Source: Rhodococcus sp. CH91
GTDB lineage: Bacteria; Actinomycetota; Actinomycetes; Mycobacteriales; Mycobacteriaceae
DNA length: 64,000 nucleotides
Direction of reading: 5' to 3'
NCBI RefSeq assembly: GCF_022554085.1
Contig: NZ_JAKFYR010000001.1
Coordinates: 186,001 to 250,000 of the forward strand
A program made the translations under genes and the position numbers. A model generated the notes under the pieces. It saw only the letters and a list, made by a program, of their open reading frames with translations, searched no databases and was not told where the DNA came from. Of this stretch, positions 25,672-36,168 are shown piece by piece. Each line of letters begins with the position of its first letter. The first letter of the stretch is position 1.

Positions 25672-25760
25672 CTGCATGGAATCGTCCGGTGTCCGTATTG
25701 TGAGTGACCGCACGACCCGGACGACGACGGCCGGTCGACTACCCCGAAGGAGGATGCACC

Positions 25761-26222
25761 GTGCAGGGGCTGATTCTGCAGCTGACCCGAGCGGGATTCC
25801 TCCTCCTGCTGTGGTTGTTCGTGTGGGCGGTGTTGCGCACGCTCCGGTCCGACATCTACGCCGGCGCCGCGCGTCCGCTCCCTCGTTACTCCCGCAAGCA
25901 GTCGGTACTGCCGACGCTCAGCCGTAACAAGACCGCCAAGTATCTGGTGGTCACCCAAGGTGCCCTGGCCGGAACCAGGATCACGCTCGGCACCCAGCCG
26001 GTGCTCATCGGCCGCGCCGACGACTCCACACTCGTCCTGACCGACGACTACGCGTCGACACGTCACGCGCGGTTGTCGCCACGAGGGTCCGACTGGTACG
26101 TCGAGGACCTGGGATCGACGAACGGTACGTATCTCGACCGTGCCAAGGTCACCACCGCCGTCCGTGTCCCGCTCGGAACACCCGTCCGCGTGGGCAAGAC
26201 CGTGATCGAGCTCCGCCCGTGA
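25761..26222 (+). CDS. fhaB: FHA domain membrane-anchored protein FhaB (FipA)
   Basis: A 153-residue protein with an N-terminal membrane helix (residues 6-26, AGFLLLLWLFVWAVL) and a C-terminal FHA domain (about residues 70-150) with VLIGRADDSTLVL, ASTRHARLSP and [13 protein letters not shown]. tuberculosis FhaB is of similar length and layout. It reads phosphothreonine marks at the septum. The GTG at 25761 follows GAAGGAGGATGCACC; the 172-residue version from 25704 would disrupt the N-terminal anchor. It overlaps pstP by four bases (GTGA). Confidence 0.94.
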   Translation: MQGLILQLTRAGFLLLLWLFVWAVLRTLRSDIYAGAARPLPRYSRKQSVLPTLSRNKTAKYLVVTQGALAGTRITLGTQPVLIGRADDSTLVLTDDYASTRHARLSPRGSDWYVEDLGSTNGTYLDRAKVTTAVRVPLGTPVRVGKTVIELRP

Positions 26223-27790
26223 CCCTCGTACTCCGTTACGCCGCCCGCAGCGACCGCGGCCTCGTTCGCTCGAACAACGAGGATTCCGTCTACGCCGGTG
26301 CACGCCTGCTCGCTCTCGCCGACGGCATGGGCGGTCATGCGGCCGGCGAGGTCGCCTCGCAGCTGATGATCGCTGCGCTCGCCCACCTGGACGACGACGA
26401 GCCGGGTGGCGACCTCCTCGGCAAGCTCGCCGAAGCCGTCCGCGAGGGCAATGCCTCGATTGCCGATCAGGTGGAGGAGGAACCCGAACTCGACGGCATG
26501 GGCACCACGCTCACGGCCATCCTGTTCGCGGGCAGCAAGCTCGGACTCGCACACATCGGCGACTCCCGTGCGTATCTGCTGCGCGACGGTCAGCTGACCC
26601 AGATCACCCGCGACGACACATTCGTGCAGTCGCTGGTCGACGAGGGGCGCATCACGCCGGAGCAGGCGCACACGCATCCGCAACGGTCGCTGATCATGCG
26701 TGCGCTGACAGGCAGCGAGGTGGAACCCACGCTCACCGTGCGCGAAGCGCGGGCCGGTGACCGCTATCTGGTGTGTTCGGACGGACTGTCGGACGTCGTC
26801 AGCGACGAGACGATCGCCGACACCATGCGGCAGGGTACGCAGGACGAGTGCGCCGATCGGCTCATCGAACTGGCCTTGCGCAGCGGTGGTCCCGACAACG
26901 TCACCGTGGTCGTCGCCGACGTGATCGATCTCGATTACGGGCAGTCGAATCCCATCGTCGCCGGTGCGGCATCGGCGGACGACGACGAAGACACTCCCCC
27001 GCCGAACACCGCGGCCGGCCGGGCCGCTGCGATGCGGCCGCCTCGTGCCGCACCGAAGCGGGTCATCAACAAGGCCCCGGAAGCGGAGCCGGAGAAGAAG
27101 CGGAGCCGCCTGTGGTGGCCGGTCGCCGCTCTCCTGGTGATCGTGGTGCTGGTCGGAGGCCTGTTCGTGGGCCGGCAGTTGCTCCGGAACAACTACTACG
27201 TGGGTGCCGACGACGGTCGTGTGACCGTGCTGCGCGGCATCCCCGGCGACATCTTCGGCTACTCGCTGCAGGAGCCCGCGCGCGTCGGCTGTATCACCGA
27301 CGAGGGCGATCTGACTCTCGTCGAGCCGAACAGCGCCTCGTGCCGGGTGATGCTCGTCGACGATCTGTGGCCCGCCGCCCGTGAACAGGTGCGCGCCGGT
27401 CTGCCCTCGGGTTCGCTCGACGACACCCGCGAGCAGATGCAACGACTCGCGGAACTGGACCTGCTGCCCGTGTGCACCCCCGAGGAGCCGGAACCCGAGC
27501 CGGTACCGGGGCAGGCCCCCGCTCCGGGCGAGCCGGCACCGGTACCCGGAACGAACGGCGCCCCGGCCACGGAGACCCCTGCAGGGCAGTCTCCGGCCCC
27601 GGGCGAGCCGGCACCCACAGCACAGCCCGGCGAACCGGCACCCACAGCCCAGCCCGGGGAGCCGGTACCCACGCCTCAGCCCGGCGAACCGGCGCCCTCA
27701 CCTCAGCCCGGCGAGCCCGCGCCGACCACGGAACCGGCTCCCGAGCCCGTGCCTCAGGTCCCCGGCCAGAACTGCAGGGTGGGCGCCTGA
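26219..27790 (+). CDS. pstP: PP2C-type Ser/Thr phosphatase PstP
   Basis: A 523-residue PPM/PP2C phosphatase that reverses PknA/PknB phosphorylation. The metal-site motifs are SDRGLVRSNNEDSVYAG, LALADGMGGHAAGE and SDGLSDVVSDE, and GGPDNVTVVVAD follows. A membrane helix at about residues 299-322 (WWPVAALLVIVVLVGGLFVG) leads to an extracellular domain. The tail is a Pro-rich array of PGEPAPT-type repeats bounded by two cysteines (LPVCTPEEP and GQNCRVGA). Its GTG overlaps the fhaB stop and its TGA shares a base with the rodA ATG, so the genes are translationally coupled. Confidence 0.95.
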   Translation: MTLVLRYAARSDRGLVRSNNEDSVYAGARLLALADGMGGHAAGEVASQLMIAALAHLDDDEPGGDLLGKLAEAVREGNASIADQVEEEPELDGMGTTLTAILFAGSKLGLAHIGDSRAYLLRDGQLTQITRDDTFVQSLVDEGRITPEQAHTHPQRSLIMRALTGSEVEPTLTVREARAGDRYLVCSDGLSDVVSDETIADTMRQGTQDECADRLIELALRSGGPDNVTVVVADVIDLDYGQSNPIVAGAASADDDEDTPPPNTAAGRAAAMRPPRAAPKRVINKAPEAEPEKKRSRLWWPVAALLVIVVLVGGLFVGRQLLRNNYYVGADDGRVTVLRGIPGDIFGYSLQEPARVGCITDEGDLTLVEPNSASCRVMLVDDLWPAAREQVRAGLPSGSLDDTREQMQRLAELDLLPVCTPEEPEPEPVPGQAPAPGEPAPVPGTNGAPATETPAGQSPAPGEPAPTAQPGEPAPTAQPGEPVPTPQPGEPAPSPQPGEPAPTTEPAPEPVPQVPGQNCRVGA

Positions 27791-29238
27791 TGTCGGTGTC
27801 CCATGGTGTGGGAGCCTTCCCGAGCCCTCCGGGAGGTTTCGCCCCGGCCCCGGTCCAGTCGACCCGCCGCAACACCGAGTTGGCCCTGATCCTCGCGGCC
27901 ATCGGTGTCACGACGGTGTCGCTGATGCTCGTCGAGGTCTCGATGGAGCAGGCACTCACGTTCGACCTGCTCAAGTACGGGCTGACCTTCGCCGCGCTGT
28001 TCCTCGCTGCGCACCTCGCCGTGCGGCGTTACGCGAAGTACGCCGATCCTCTGCTGCTGCCGATCGTGGCGTTGCTCAACGGTCTCGGACTCGTGCTGAT
28101 CCACCGGCTCGACCTGTCCGATCAGGAGAACGCCCGCTATATGGGCCTGCCACCGCCGTCTCCCGACGCGACGCAACAGGTGCTGTGGACAGCGTTCGGT
28201 ATCGCCCTGTTCATCGCCGTTCTCGTGTTCCTGCACGACTACCGTCTGCTCGCACGATTCAGCTACACCCTCGGTCTCGTGGGGCTGGTGGCACTGGCGA
28301 TCCCGGCACTGTTGCCGAGCCGCTTCTCCGAGGTCAACGGCGCGAAGATCTGGATCAGGCTGCCCGGTTTCAGCATCCAGCCGGGCGAGTTCGCAAAGAT
28401 CCTGCTGATCATCTTCTTCGCGTCCGTACTCGTCGCCAAACGCGATCTGTTCACTACGGCCGGCAAGCACTTCCTGGGCATGGATTTCCCCCGCGCCCGC
28501 GATCTCGGCCCCATTCTGGCGGCCTGGGTCATCTCGATCGGTGTCATGGTCTTCGAGAAGGATCTCGGCACATCGCTGCTGTTGTTCACCACCGTGCTGG
28601 TGATGCTGTACATCGCGACCGAGCGTGTCGGCTGGTTGATCATCGGATTCTCGTTGCTCGCCGTCGGCTTCTACGCGGCGTACCAGATGTTCGGCCACGT
28701 GCGGGTGCGCGTCGAGACGTGGCTCGACCCTCTCGCCGACTACAACAACACCGGTTACCAGATCTCCCAGTCCCTGTTCGGTCTGGCGACCGGCGGTGTC
28801 GCCGGGACCGGTCTGGGTAGTGGACGGCCCGGTCAGGTGCCGTTCGCGAAGACCGACTTCATCGTCGCTGCGATCGGTGAAGAACTCGGTCTGATCGGTC
28901 TCGCCGCCATCCTGCTGCTGTTCCTGATCCTCGTCGTACGAGGCATGCGCACCGCCCTGGCGGTACGCGACAGCTTCGGCAAGCTGCTCGCCGCAGGCCT
29001 GTCGTTCACGCTCGCGGTGCAGCTGTTCGTGGTGGTCGGCGGCGTCACGAAGTTGATCCCCCTGACGGGCCTGACCACACCGTTCGTCTCCTACGGAGGC
29101 TCGTCGCTGCTCGCAAACTATCTGCTCCTGGCTCTGCTGATGAAGATCTCGCACGCTGCGCGTCAACCCGCGACACCCCGTAAGAAGGCACCCACGCCCA
29201 TCGCCGAGGCCCGAACCGAGATGATGGGGCGCGAATGA
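27790..29238 (+). CDS. rodA: SEDS peptidoglycan polymerase RodA
   Basis: A 482-residue FtsW/RodA/SpoVE protein with about ten membrane helices. Typical segments are ANGAKIWIRLPGFSIQPGEFAKI, the catalytic-loop region PLADYNNTGYQISQSLF, and SYGGSSLLANYLLLALLM near the end. It polymerises lipid II glycan strands together with the class B PBP encoded next. ATG at 27790 shares its A with the pstP stop; the ATGA at its end overlaps pbpA. An N-terminal cytoplasmic tail of 33 residues precedes the first helix. Confidence 0.95.
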   Translation: MSVSHGVGAFPSPPGGFAPAPVQSTRRNTELALILAAIGVTTVSLMLVEVSMEQALTFDLLKYGLTFAALFLAAHLAVRRYAKYADPLLLPIVALLNGLGLVLIHRLDLSDQENARYMGLPPPSPDATQQVLWTAFGIALFIAVLVFLHDYRLLARFSYTLGLVGLVALAIPALLPSRFSEVNGAKIWIRLPGFSIQPGEFAKILLIIFFASVLVAKRDLFTTAGKHFLGMDFPRARDLGPILAAWVISIGVMVFEKDLGTSLLLFTTVLVMLYIATERVGWLIIGFSLLAVGFYAAYQMFGHVRVRVETWLDPLADYNNTGYQISQSLFGLATGGVAGTGLGSGRPGQVPFAKTDFIVAAIGEELGLIGLAAILLLFLILVVRGMRTALAVRDSFGKLLAAGLSFTLAVQLFVVVGGVTKLIPLTGLTTPFVSYGGSSLLANYLLLALLMKISHAARQPATPRKKAPTPIAEARTEMMGRE

Positions 29239-30719
29239 ACGGTCCGCTCCGCAAGGTCGCGATGGCCGTCATGTTCATGGTCGTCGCGTTGCTCGCAAAT
29301 GCCACCTACGTCCAGGTCATCAAGGCCGACGATCTCCGTACCGATCCGCGCAACTCGCGTGTGCTGATCGACGAGTACTCCCGTCAGCGGGGGCAGATCG
29401 TCGCTTCCGGGCAGGCACTGGCGGTGTCGGTGCCCACCGACAGCCGCTACAAGTACCTGCGCGAGTACCCGGCTCCGCCGAGCCTGCCGATGAGCCCGCT
29501 GGCCTACGCGCCCGTGACGGGCTTCTACTCGATGCAGTACGGCAGCACCGGGCTCGAACGTGCCGAAGACTCGCTCCTCAACGGTTCGGACAATCTGCTG
29601 TTCGGTCGTCGCCTCTTCGATCTGGTGTCGGGACGCAATCCGCGCGGCGGCAACGTCGTCACGACGATCGATCCGGTCATGCAGCAGGTGGCCTACGACG
29701 AACTGACCGCGAAGGGGTACACGGGGTCGGTCGTCGCGATCGAACCGAGTACCGGCAGGATCCTCGCGATGGTGAGCACGCCGAGCTACGACCCGAACCT
29801 GCTGTCGGGGCACGACGGGGCCGCGACCTCCCAGGCATGGGACGAGTTGAACGCAGACCCCGACAAGCCCATGCTCAACCGTGCGATCTCCCAGACCTAT
29901 CCCCCGGGCTCGACCTTCAAGGTCGTCGTGACCGCGGCCGCGCTCGAGAGAGGCGTCACCCCCGACACGCAGTTCACCGCGGCGCCGCAGATCACGTTGC
30001 CGGACACCGCCACGACGCTCGAGAACTACGGCGGTGCGGCGTGCGGTTCGGCACCGACGGTCTCCCTGCGGGAGGCCTTCGCGCGGTCGTGCAACACCGC
30101 CTTCGTCGAAATGGGTATCGACGACGGCCGGGAGGCCCTGATCACCCAGGCGGAGAAACTCGGGATCGGAGAGAATCTGGACATCCCGCTGCCCGTCGCG
30201 GCCAGCACCGTCGGCCCGATTCCGGACGGTGCGGCCCTGGGCCAGTCGAGCATCGGGCAGCGCGACGTGGCGCTCACTCCGCTGCAGAACGCGTCGATCG
30301 CTGCGACGATCGCCAACGGTGGGGTCCGCATGAAGCCGTATCTCGTCGACCGCCGTCAGGGTCCCGATCTGTCGGTGCTCGAGGAGACCACCCCCGAGTC
30401 CCTCGGCCAGGCCATTTCCCCGACCGTCTCGTCGACGCTCACCGACCTGATGATCGGGGCGGAGAACAACGCCGGCGGGCAGGGCGCGATTCCCGGCGTG
30501 CAGATCGCGTCGAAGACCGGCACCGCGGAACACGGAAGCGACCCGCGGAACACGCCACCGCACACCTGGTACATCGCTTTCGCACCTGCACAGCAGCCCA
30601 CGATCGCCGTCGCGGTGATCGTGGAGGACGGCGGCGACCGTGCACTCGCCGCGACCGGCGGCTCGGTGGCCGCTCCGATCGGACGGGCCGTCATCTCGGC
30701 CGGATTACAGGGAGGCTGA
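29235..30719 (+). CDS. pbpA: Class B penicillin-binding protein PbpA
   Basis: A 494-residue transpeptidase. An N-terminal membrane anchor (residues 7-26) is followed by a short non-catalytic domain and the transpeptidase domain with all three active-site motifs: SxxK as PPGSTFKVV, SxN as ARSCNTAF, and KTG as [10 protein letters not shown]. It crosslinks the glycan made by RodA. The start overlaps the rodA stop (ATGA). The following pknA gene begins two bases after its stop. Confidence 0.96.
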   Translation: MNGPLRKVAMAVMFMVVALLANATYVQVIKADDLRTDPRNSRVLIDEYSRQRGQIVASGQALAVSVPTDSRYKYLREYPAPPSLPMSPLAYAPVTGFYSMQYGSTGLERAEDSLLNGSDNLLFGRRLFDLVSGRNPRGGNVVTTIDPVMQQVAYDELTAKGYTGSVVAIEPSTGRILAMVSTPSYDPNLLSGHDGAATSQAWDELNADPDKPMLNRAISQTYPPGSTFKVVVTAAALERGVTPDTQFTAAPQITLPDTATTLENYGGAACGSAPTVSLREAFARSCNTAFVEMGIDDGREALITQAEKLGIGENLDIPLPVAASTVGPIPDGAALGQSSIGQRDVALTPLQNASIAATIANGGVRMKPYLVDRRQGPDLSVLEETTPESLGQAISPTVSSTLTDLMIGAENNAGGQGAIPGVQIASKTGTAEHGSDPRNTPPHTWYIAFAPAQQPTIAVAVIVEDGGDRALAATGGSVAAPIGRAVISAGLQGG

Positions 30720-30720
30720 C

Positions 30721-32298
30721 ATGGCTCTGAGCAGCGGCGCCATGATCGCCGACCGTTACCGTCTCCAGCGACTCATCGCGACCGGCGGAATGGGTCAGGT
30801 GTGGGAGGGACTCGACACGCGGCTCGACCGCCGCGTCGCGGTGAAGGTCCTCAAGGCCGAACTGTCCGGCGACGAGGACTTCCTCGCGCGCTTCCGGTTC
30901 GAGGCGCGTACCACCGCGCAGCTCAACCACCCCGGCATCGCGGGGGTGTTCGACTACGGCGAGACCACCGACGCCGAGGGCCAGTCGATCGCCTATCTGG
31001 TGATGGAACTCGTGCACGGTGAGCCGCTCAACGCCGTCCTGCAGCGGCTGGGACGTCTGTCGCTGCCGCATGCGCTGGACATGCTCGAGCAGACCGGTCG
31101 CGCCCTGCAGGCCGCGCACAACGCCGGGGTGGTGCACCGCGACGTCAAGCCGGGCAACATCCTCATCACTCCCACGGGTCAGGTGAAGATCACCGACTTC
31201 GGTATCGCGAAAGCGGTGGACGCCTCCCCCGTCACGCGTACCGGCATGGTGATGGGTACCGCCCAGTACATCGCTCCCGAGCAGGCCCTCGGCCAGGAGG
31301 CGACATCGGCGAGCGACGTGTATTCGCTCGGTGTCGTCGGTTACGAGGTGCTGTCGGGTCGACGCCCGTTCCTCGGCGACAGCGTCGTGACCGTCGCGAT
31401 GAAGCACGTCCAGGAGACGCCGGCGCCGTTGCCGACGGATCTGCCGCCCGAGGTGCGCGAGCTCATCGAGATCGCGATGTCGAAGGATCCGTCCTACCGC
31501 TATTCGAACGGTGGGGAGTTCGCGAACGCCGTCGCGGCGGTGCGGTCGGGGCGACCGGTGCCCCCGCCGGGCAACGTGCCGCCCGTGACCAGCGCGAACC
31601 GGGTGCTACCTCCCGGTGTGCCGGGAACCTCGGCACCGACCTCCTCGACCCGCGCCCTGCATCCGACACAGCAGTACGACCAGACCGCGTACTCGTCCGT
31701 TCCGCGCGCCGATCGGCCGCCCACCATGGGGGGCCCGCCCGTCGCCGGTCCGCCCACCGCGGGTGTGCCCGCCGACGACGGTGGCAAGCGCTCGCCGAGC
31801 CCGACCGCTCTGGCGTGGGCCGCGGGAGCCGCTGTGGTGCTCGCCCTCGTGACCCTGGGAATAGTGCTGCTCGGTGGCGACGACGACGAGGGTCCGAGCA
31901 CCCCGTCGCCGACCACACAGCTCACCACGACCCGCACGACCACCACGACGACTCGTCCACCGGAGACCACCACCACGACGGTTCGGCCGGTGCCGCCGCC
32001 CGTGCAGCCGGAGACCTTCTCCCCGACTCCGACCACGACGGTGCCGCCGACGACCACCGAGCCACCCACGACCGCGCAACCCACCACCACGCAGCCCACC
32101 ACCACACCACCCGTCACCACCACGACCACGATCACGCCCCCTCCCACCACCACTCAGGACACCGGCGACGGAGGGGGTACCGACGACGGTGCGGAGGGTG
32201 ATGGGGACGGCGACGAGGTCGATCCCGGGGCCGCAGGTGGAGGGGACGACAATCCATCCGCAACCAGCAACGGTACGAACAATCAAGGAACGTCATGA
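30721..32298 (+). CDS. pknA: Ser/Thr protein kinase PknA
   Basis: A 525-residue transmembrane kinase. The kinase domain (1-275) has the Gly-loop [12 protein letters not shown], Lys42, catalytic Asp141 in [13 protein letters not shown] and the activation loop [12 protein letters not shown]; Lys42 and Asp141 match the M. tuberculosis numbering. A Pro-rich juxtamembrane linker leads to a helix (about residues 361-380, [22 protein letters not shown]). The extracellular part is a Thr/Pro-rich tail (TTTT, PTTT, PPTT runs) and an acidic Gly/Asp end, with no recognisable sensor domain. The Thr/Pro tail is longer than in the mycobacterial protein. It overlaps pknB by ATGA. Confidence 0.95.
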   Translation: MALSSGAMIADRYRLQRLIATGGMGQVWEGLDTRLDRRVAVKVLKAELSGDEDFLARFRFEARTTAQLNHPGIAGVFDYGETTDAEGQSIAYLVMELVHGEPLNAVLQRLGRLSLPHALDMLEQTGRALQAAHNAGVVHRDVKPGNILITPTGQVKITDFGIAKAVDASPVTRTGMVMGTAQYIAPEQALGQEATSASDVYSLGVVGYEVLSGRRPFLGDSVVTVAMKHVQETPAPLPTDLPPEVRELIEIAMSKDPSYRYSNGGEFANAVAAVRSGRPVPPPGNVPPVTSANRVLPPGVPGTSAPTSSTRALHPTQQYDQTAYSSVPRADRPPTMGGPPVAGPPTAGVPADDGGKRSPSPTALAWAAGAAVVLALVTLGIVLLGGDDDEGPSTPSPTTQLTTTRTTTTTTRPPETTTTTVRPVPPPVQPETFSPTPTTTVPPTTTEPPTTAQPTTTQPTTTPPVTTTTTITPPPTTTQDTGDGGGTDDGAEGDGDGDEVDPGAAGGGDDNPSATSNGTNNQGTS

Positions 32299-34199
32299 CC
32301 ACACCCCGCAAGCTCTCCTCCCGCTACGAGCTGGGTGAGATCCTCGGCTTCGGCGGTATGTCCGAGGTGCACCTCGCGCGGGATCTGCGGCTCGGCCGGG
32401 ATGTGGCCATCAAGGTGTTGCGCGCCGATCTCGCGCGCGACCCCACCTTCTATCTGCGTTTCCGGCGCGAGGCGCAGAACGCCGCTGCGCTCAATCATCC
32501 GGCCATCGTGGCCGTCTACGACACCGGTGAAGCCGAAACCGAGGCCGGACCGCTGCCGTACATCGTGATGGAGTACGTCGAGGGCGACACGCTGCGCGAC
32601 ATCGTGCGTGCGGACGGGCCGATGAACCCGAAGCGGGCGATGGAGATCATCGCCGACGTGTGCGCGGCCCTGGACTTCAGCCACCGCAACATGATCGTCC
32701 ACCGCGACGTGAAGCCGGCCAACATCATGATCAACAAGGCCGGCGCGGTCAAAGTCATGGATTTCGGCATCGCCCGGGCCATCTCGGATGCGGCCAGCCC
32801 GATGACGCAGACGGCCGCCGTGATCGGCACCGCGCAGTACCTCTCTCCCGAGCAGGCGCGCGGTGAGCAGGTCGACGCCCGGTCGGATGTCTACTCGGTC
32901 GGTTGCGTCCTGTTCGAGATCCTCACCGGCGAGCCGCCGTTCAAAGGTGACTCGCCGGTCGCGGTGGCCTACCAGCACGTGCGGGAGGATCCGCCGCTGC
33001 CGTCGTCGGTGAATCCGTCGGTGCCGCCCGAGCTCGACTCCGTGATCCTCAAGGCGATGGCGAAGAATCCCGCCAATCGCTACCAGTCGGCAGCGGAGAT
33101 GCGCAGCGACCTGATCCGCGTCCTGGGCGGGCAGCGTCCGAGCGCCCCGATGGTGATGACCGACGAGGACCGCACGACGCTGATCGATTCCGTCGACCAC
33201 ACCAACGGCCGGCACAGCCGCGTCGCTGCCGCGGGTGCGTCCGGCGGGTCCGACGACGACGGTGGCGGCGGCTCGGTTCTCAAGAAGGTGCTGCTCGGCC
33301 TCGCCGCAGTGGTGGTCGTCGGTATCGTCGGCGTCTTCCTGTGGTCGCTCGGACCCGGTTCGACCGCAGCGCAGGTCGCGGTTCCCGACGTCCGCAATGT
33401 CGCCGCCGAGGTTGCGGAGAGCCGGCTGCAGGACGCCGGATTCCGTGTCTCGATCCAGCAGAAGAGCGATCCGGTCGTCGCGAACGGCAATGTCATCAAC
33501 ACCCGGCCGGTGCCCGGAAGTCAGGCCGAGCAGGGGTCGACCGTGACGCTCGAGGTGTCGAGCGGGCCGGAGCAGGTGCAGATTCCCCGGCTCGAGGGCA
33601 TGACGCAGGACCGTGCGGCCCAGGAACTCGCTGCCGTCGGCCTTCGGCTCGACCCGAATGTCGGCCGGGCGCCGTCCGCCGCGGACGACGAGGATCTCGT
33701 CGTCGAGCAGAGCCCCGATGCGGGAGCGAGCGTCGAACGCGACAGCCCGATCACCATCACGCTCGGGTCCGGACCGGAGCTGGTGCGGGTCCCCAATGTC
33801 GTGGGCCAGACGGCCGAGGTCGCCGGCGACAACATCGAAGGCGCCGGATTCGAGGTCGTCGTCGAGCAGATCGACTCGAGCGAGAAGGCCGGTACCGTCG
33901 TGTCGACGAGTCCGGCCGGTGGCGCCTCCACCGAGCAGGGCTCGACCGTGACCATCCGGGTCTCCAACGGCGACCGCATCGAGATGCCGGTGATCACCAA
34001 CCGATCCGTCTCGGATGCGCTCGCAGCGCTGCGCGCCGCGGGCTGGACGGGAAGTGGCTCACAGCTCCAGCAGACGCGGGAGGCGACGCTCGACGTCGAT
34101 CTCGTGGGAACGGTGATCACACAGGCCCAGCCCCCGGGTTCGGAGATCTCGAAGAACCAGCCGATCACGGTCGGAGTGGGTGTGCTCGGTATCCGCTGA
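32295..34199 (+). CDS. pknB: PASTA-domain Ser/Thr kinase PknB
   Basis: A 634-residue kinase. Kinase domain residues match M. tuberculosis PknB exactly in number: Lys40, Asp138 ([10 protein letters not shown]), and activation-loop threonines T171 and T173 ([18 protein letters not shown]). A membrane helix lies near residues 332-352, then four extracellular PASTA repeats (starting [24 protein letters not shown] and IEMPVITN) that bind lipid II/muropeptides. It phosphorylates cell-wall and division proteins read by FhaA/FhaB and is reversed by PstP. It is the last gene of the operon, which ends in the hairpin at 34217-34247. Confidence 0.96.
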   Translation: MTTPRKLSSRYELGEILGFGGMSEVHLARDLRLGRDVAIKVLRADLARDPTFYLRFRREAQNAAALNHPAIVAVYDTGEAETEAGPLPYIVMEYVEGDTLRDIVRADGPMNPKRAMEIIADVCAALDFSHRNMIVHRDVKPANIMINKAGAVKVMDFGIARAISDAASPMTQTAAVIGTAQYLSPEQARGEQVDARSDVYSVGCVLFEILTGEPPFKGDSPVAVAYQHVREDPPLPSSVNPSVPPELDSVILKAMAKNPANRYQSAAEMRSDLIRVLGGQRPSAPMVMTDEDRTTLIDSVDHTNGRHSRVAAAGASGGSDDDGGGGSVLKKVLLGLAAVVVVGIVGVFLWSLGPGSTAAQVAVPDVRNVAAEVAESRLQDAGFRVSIQQKSDPVVANGNVINTRPVPGSQAEQGSTVTLEVSSGPEQVQIPRLEGMTQDRAAQELAAVGLRLDPNVGRAPSAADDEDLVVEQSPDAGASVERDSPITITLGSGPELVRVPNVVGQTAEVAGDNIEGAGFEVVVEQIDSSEKAGTVVSTSPAGGASTEQGSTVTIRVSNGDRIEMPVITNRSVSDALAALRAAGWTGSGSQLQQTREATLDVDLVGTVITQAQPPGSEISKNQPITVGVGVLGIR

Positions 34200-34216
34200 G
34201 CCCCTCGCAGACGACG

Positions 34217-34247
34217 AAAGGCGCCGGTCCTCGCGACCGGCGCCTTT
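34217..34247. terminator. Bidirectional terminator between pknB and trpG
   Basis: AAAGGCGCCGGTC and GACCGGCGCCTTT form a perfect 13-base stem with a five-base loop between convergent genes. T-runs flank it on both strands, so it should terminate both pknB and trpG transcripts. Confidence 0.85.
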
Positions 34248-34269
34248 CCCGTCGAATCATCCCGCTGCG

Positions 34270-34932
34270 TCAGGCGGCTCCACCGTCGAGAGCGCGCGCC
34301 ACCTGCGCTTCGAGGCGGGCGACGAGCGCGTCCTCCGGTGCCCGGCCGCAGGCCGCGAGCCAGTTCGCGAGCATCCGATGTCCGCCCTGGGTGAGCACCG
34401 ACTCCGGGTGGAACTGCACACCGTGGATCGGCAGTTCGACGTGGCGCAGAGCCATGACGATCCCCGTGTCGGTGTGGCCCGTCGGCTCGAGTTCGGCGGG
34501 CATCGTCTCGGGCAGCACGGTCAGCGAGTGGTAGCGGGTCGCGGTGAACGGATCGGGCAGGCCGGCGAGCACACCGGCACCGGTGTGGTGGACCATGCTG
34601 GTCTTGCCGTGCAGGAGTTCCGGGGCGCGGTCGACGGTCGCTCCGAACGCGACGCCGATGGACTGGTGGCCGAGGCACACACCGAGCAACGGGGTACTCG
34701 TGTCGGCGCAGGCCTTGACGAGGTCGATGCTCACCCCGGCACGCTCGGGAGTGCCCGGTCCGGGGCTGAGCAGGATGCCGTCGTATTCCGCCGCGACGCG
34801 GGCGAGAGCACCCGGAGCGGTGAGACGTTCGTCGTCGTTGCGCCAGACGTCCGCTGTCGTTCCGAGCTGGCCCAGATACTGGACCAGGTTGAAGACGAAG
34901 CTGTCGTAGTTGTCGACGACCAGGATGCGCAT
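34270..34932 (-). CDS. trpG: Anthranilate/aminodeoxychorismate synthase glutaminase subunit
   Basis: A 220-residue class I glutamine amidotransferase. It has the chorismate-linked signature LVVDNYDSFVFNLVQYLG, the oxyanion motif LLSPGPGTPE, nucleophile Cys in LGVCLGHQSIG and the His-Glu pair in VQFHPESVLT. It supplies ammonia to TrpE or PabB. The same gene occupies this place, between pknB and the DUF881 gene, in mycobacteria, where it is called trpG. The ATG at 34932 gives the standard MRILVVDNYD start. DUF881 precedes it by 50 bases on the same strand. Confidence 0.94.
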   Translation of the reverse strand: MRILVVDNYDSFVFNLVQYLGQLGTTADVWRNDDERLTAPGALARVAAEYDGILLSPGPGTPERAGVSIDLVKACADTSTPLLGVCLGHQSIGVAFGATVDRAPELLHGKTSMVHHTGAGVLAGLPDPFTATRYHSLTVLPETMPAELEPTGHTDTGIVMALRHVELPIHGVQFHPESVLTQGGHRMLANWLAACGRAPEDALVARLEAQVARALDGGAA

Positions 34933-34982
34933 GAGACGAGGGTACTCAGTGGTGCGCGTCGAGTCGTGCACCCGGGCGCAGC

Positions 34983-35708
34983 TCAGCGGGCGGACGAGCC
35001 ACCGGTGTAGGCGGGAACGAACAGATCGTCCGAGGCCTGCTGGGTGTATCCGAGGTGGTAGCGGTTCGCGTACTGCTTGTAGATGCGGATGCCGGGTTCC
35101 GCGTCGAGGGCCGCCTCGAGGCGAGCAGGATCGCCCAGCGCGGTGACGACATAGGGAGGCGAATAGGTGCGTCCGTGCAACAGCAGGGTGTTGCCGATGC
35201 AGCGAGGTGCGGACGTCGCGACGATCCGCTGGTCCTGCATGGCCACCGCCTCGGCGCCTCCGGCCCATACCGCGTTGAGCACGCTCTGCACGTCCTGCTG
35301 GTGGACGACGAGGTCGTCGGGTGAGGCGCCGGACGGATACCGTCCGCTCGCGTCCCGGGGCGCGTCGGTCAGGGTCACGGTCACGCCCGGGCCGCGCCTG
35401 GCGACGAGCCCGGCCGGATCCTCGAGTGCGGACAGTTCGTCGAGCACCGCCGCGACGTCCTCGTCGGTCGCGGCAGCCCGGTTGCGGAGTTCGGCGACAC
35501 GCGCGGTGAGATCGTCGCGGGCGGCGGCCGATTCGTCGACCTGCTCCTGCGCGGCCCGGACGAGGTCGGAAAGCCGGGGTGAATCACCGGCCCGCAGTTC
35601 GTCGCCCTCGGATACTCCGCGGGTGGCGCCGACGAGCACTCCCGCCACGAGGCAGACGACGAGGGTCGCGACACCCCAGGCGGGTGCGCGCAGTCGTCGT
35701 TCCGACAC
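34983..35708 (-). CDS. DUF881 family cell-envelope protein
   Basis: A 241-residue protein matching the DUF881 family that lies beside crgA in mycobacteria (Rv0012 position). One N-terminal membrane helix (about residues 10-29), a coiled-coil-like stretch (ARDDLTARVAELRNRAAATDEDVAAVLDEL), then the conserved GPGVTVTLTDAP, VVHQQDVQSVLNAVWAGGAEAVAMQDQRI and YSPPYVVTALGD. The domain faces outside the membrane. Function is unknown; the link to division is inferred from its constant neighbourhood. It is divergent from crgA and probably co-transcribed with trpG. Confidence 0.9.
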   Translation of the reverse strand: MSERRLRAPAWGVATLVVCLVAGVLVGATRGVSEGDELRAGDSPRLSDLVRAAQEQVDESAAARDDLTARVAELRNRAAATDEDVAAVLDELSALEDPAGLVARRGPGVTVTLTDAPRDASGRYPSGASPDDLVVHQQDVQSVLNAVWAGGAEAVAMQDQRIVATSAPRCIGNTLLLHGRTYSPPYVVTALGDPARLEAALDAEPGIRIYKQYANRYHLGYTQQASDDLFVPAYTGGSSAR

Positions 35709-35810
35709 GTCGTACCTCCGATCCTGGCCTTACGTTAGCGTGATCTCTACAGGTAGCCGACCGATCACTCCACTCGCGTGCGACGGGTGGAGTCCGAGAA
35801 CGAGGACATC

Positions 35811-36074
35811 ATGCCCAAGTCGAAGGTTCGCAAGAAGGACGACTCCGCGCCCCGGACGGTGAGCCGCACACCGGTGAAGATCAAGGCCGCGCCCTCGAGC
35901 ACGCTGTACGTGGCGGTCATGCTCGGCCTGATGGTCATCGGTCTGCTGTGGCTGGTCGTCTACTACCTCGCTGCCGAGCAGATCTCCTGGATGAACGATC
36001 TGGGTGCCTGGAACTTCCTGATCGGCTTCGGCTTCATGGTCGTCGGTCTGATCATGACGATGCGGTGGCGCTGA
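35811..36074 (+). CDS. crgA: Cell division protein CrgA
   Basis: An 87-residue protein. It has a basic N-terminus ([11 protein letters not shown]) and two membrane helices (about residues 30-52 and 64-84) joined by the conserved loop [20 protein letters not shown]. CrgA recruits and stabilises division proteins, including FtsZ, FtsI and CwsA, at the septum of actinobacteria. ATG at 35811 follows ACGAGGACATC. A PH-domain gene follows 94 bases later on the same strand. Confidence 0.95.
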   Translation: MPKSKVRKKDDSAPRTVSRTPVKIKAAPSSTLYVAVMLGLMVIGLLWLVVYYLAAEQISWMNDLGAWNFLIGFGFMVVGLIMTMRWR

Positions 36075-36168
36075 ACTCCACCGCTCCGGGTTACATCGAT
36101 GTGATTCATCCCCACCTGGGGATAAGGCTGTGCACAACCCCGTGACCGGACCGACGAAGAGGACACCC

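Noticed and set aside
36128-36140. DnaA-box-like TGTGCACAAC near crgA
   Set aside because: A single imperfect copy without companions; the origin should be beyond gyrB, outside the window.
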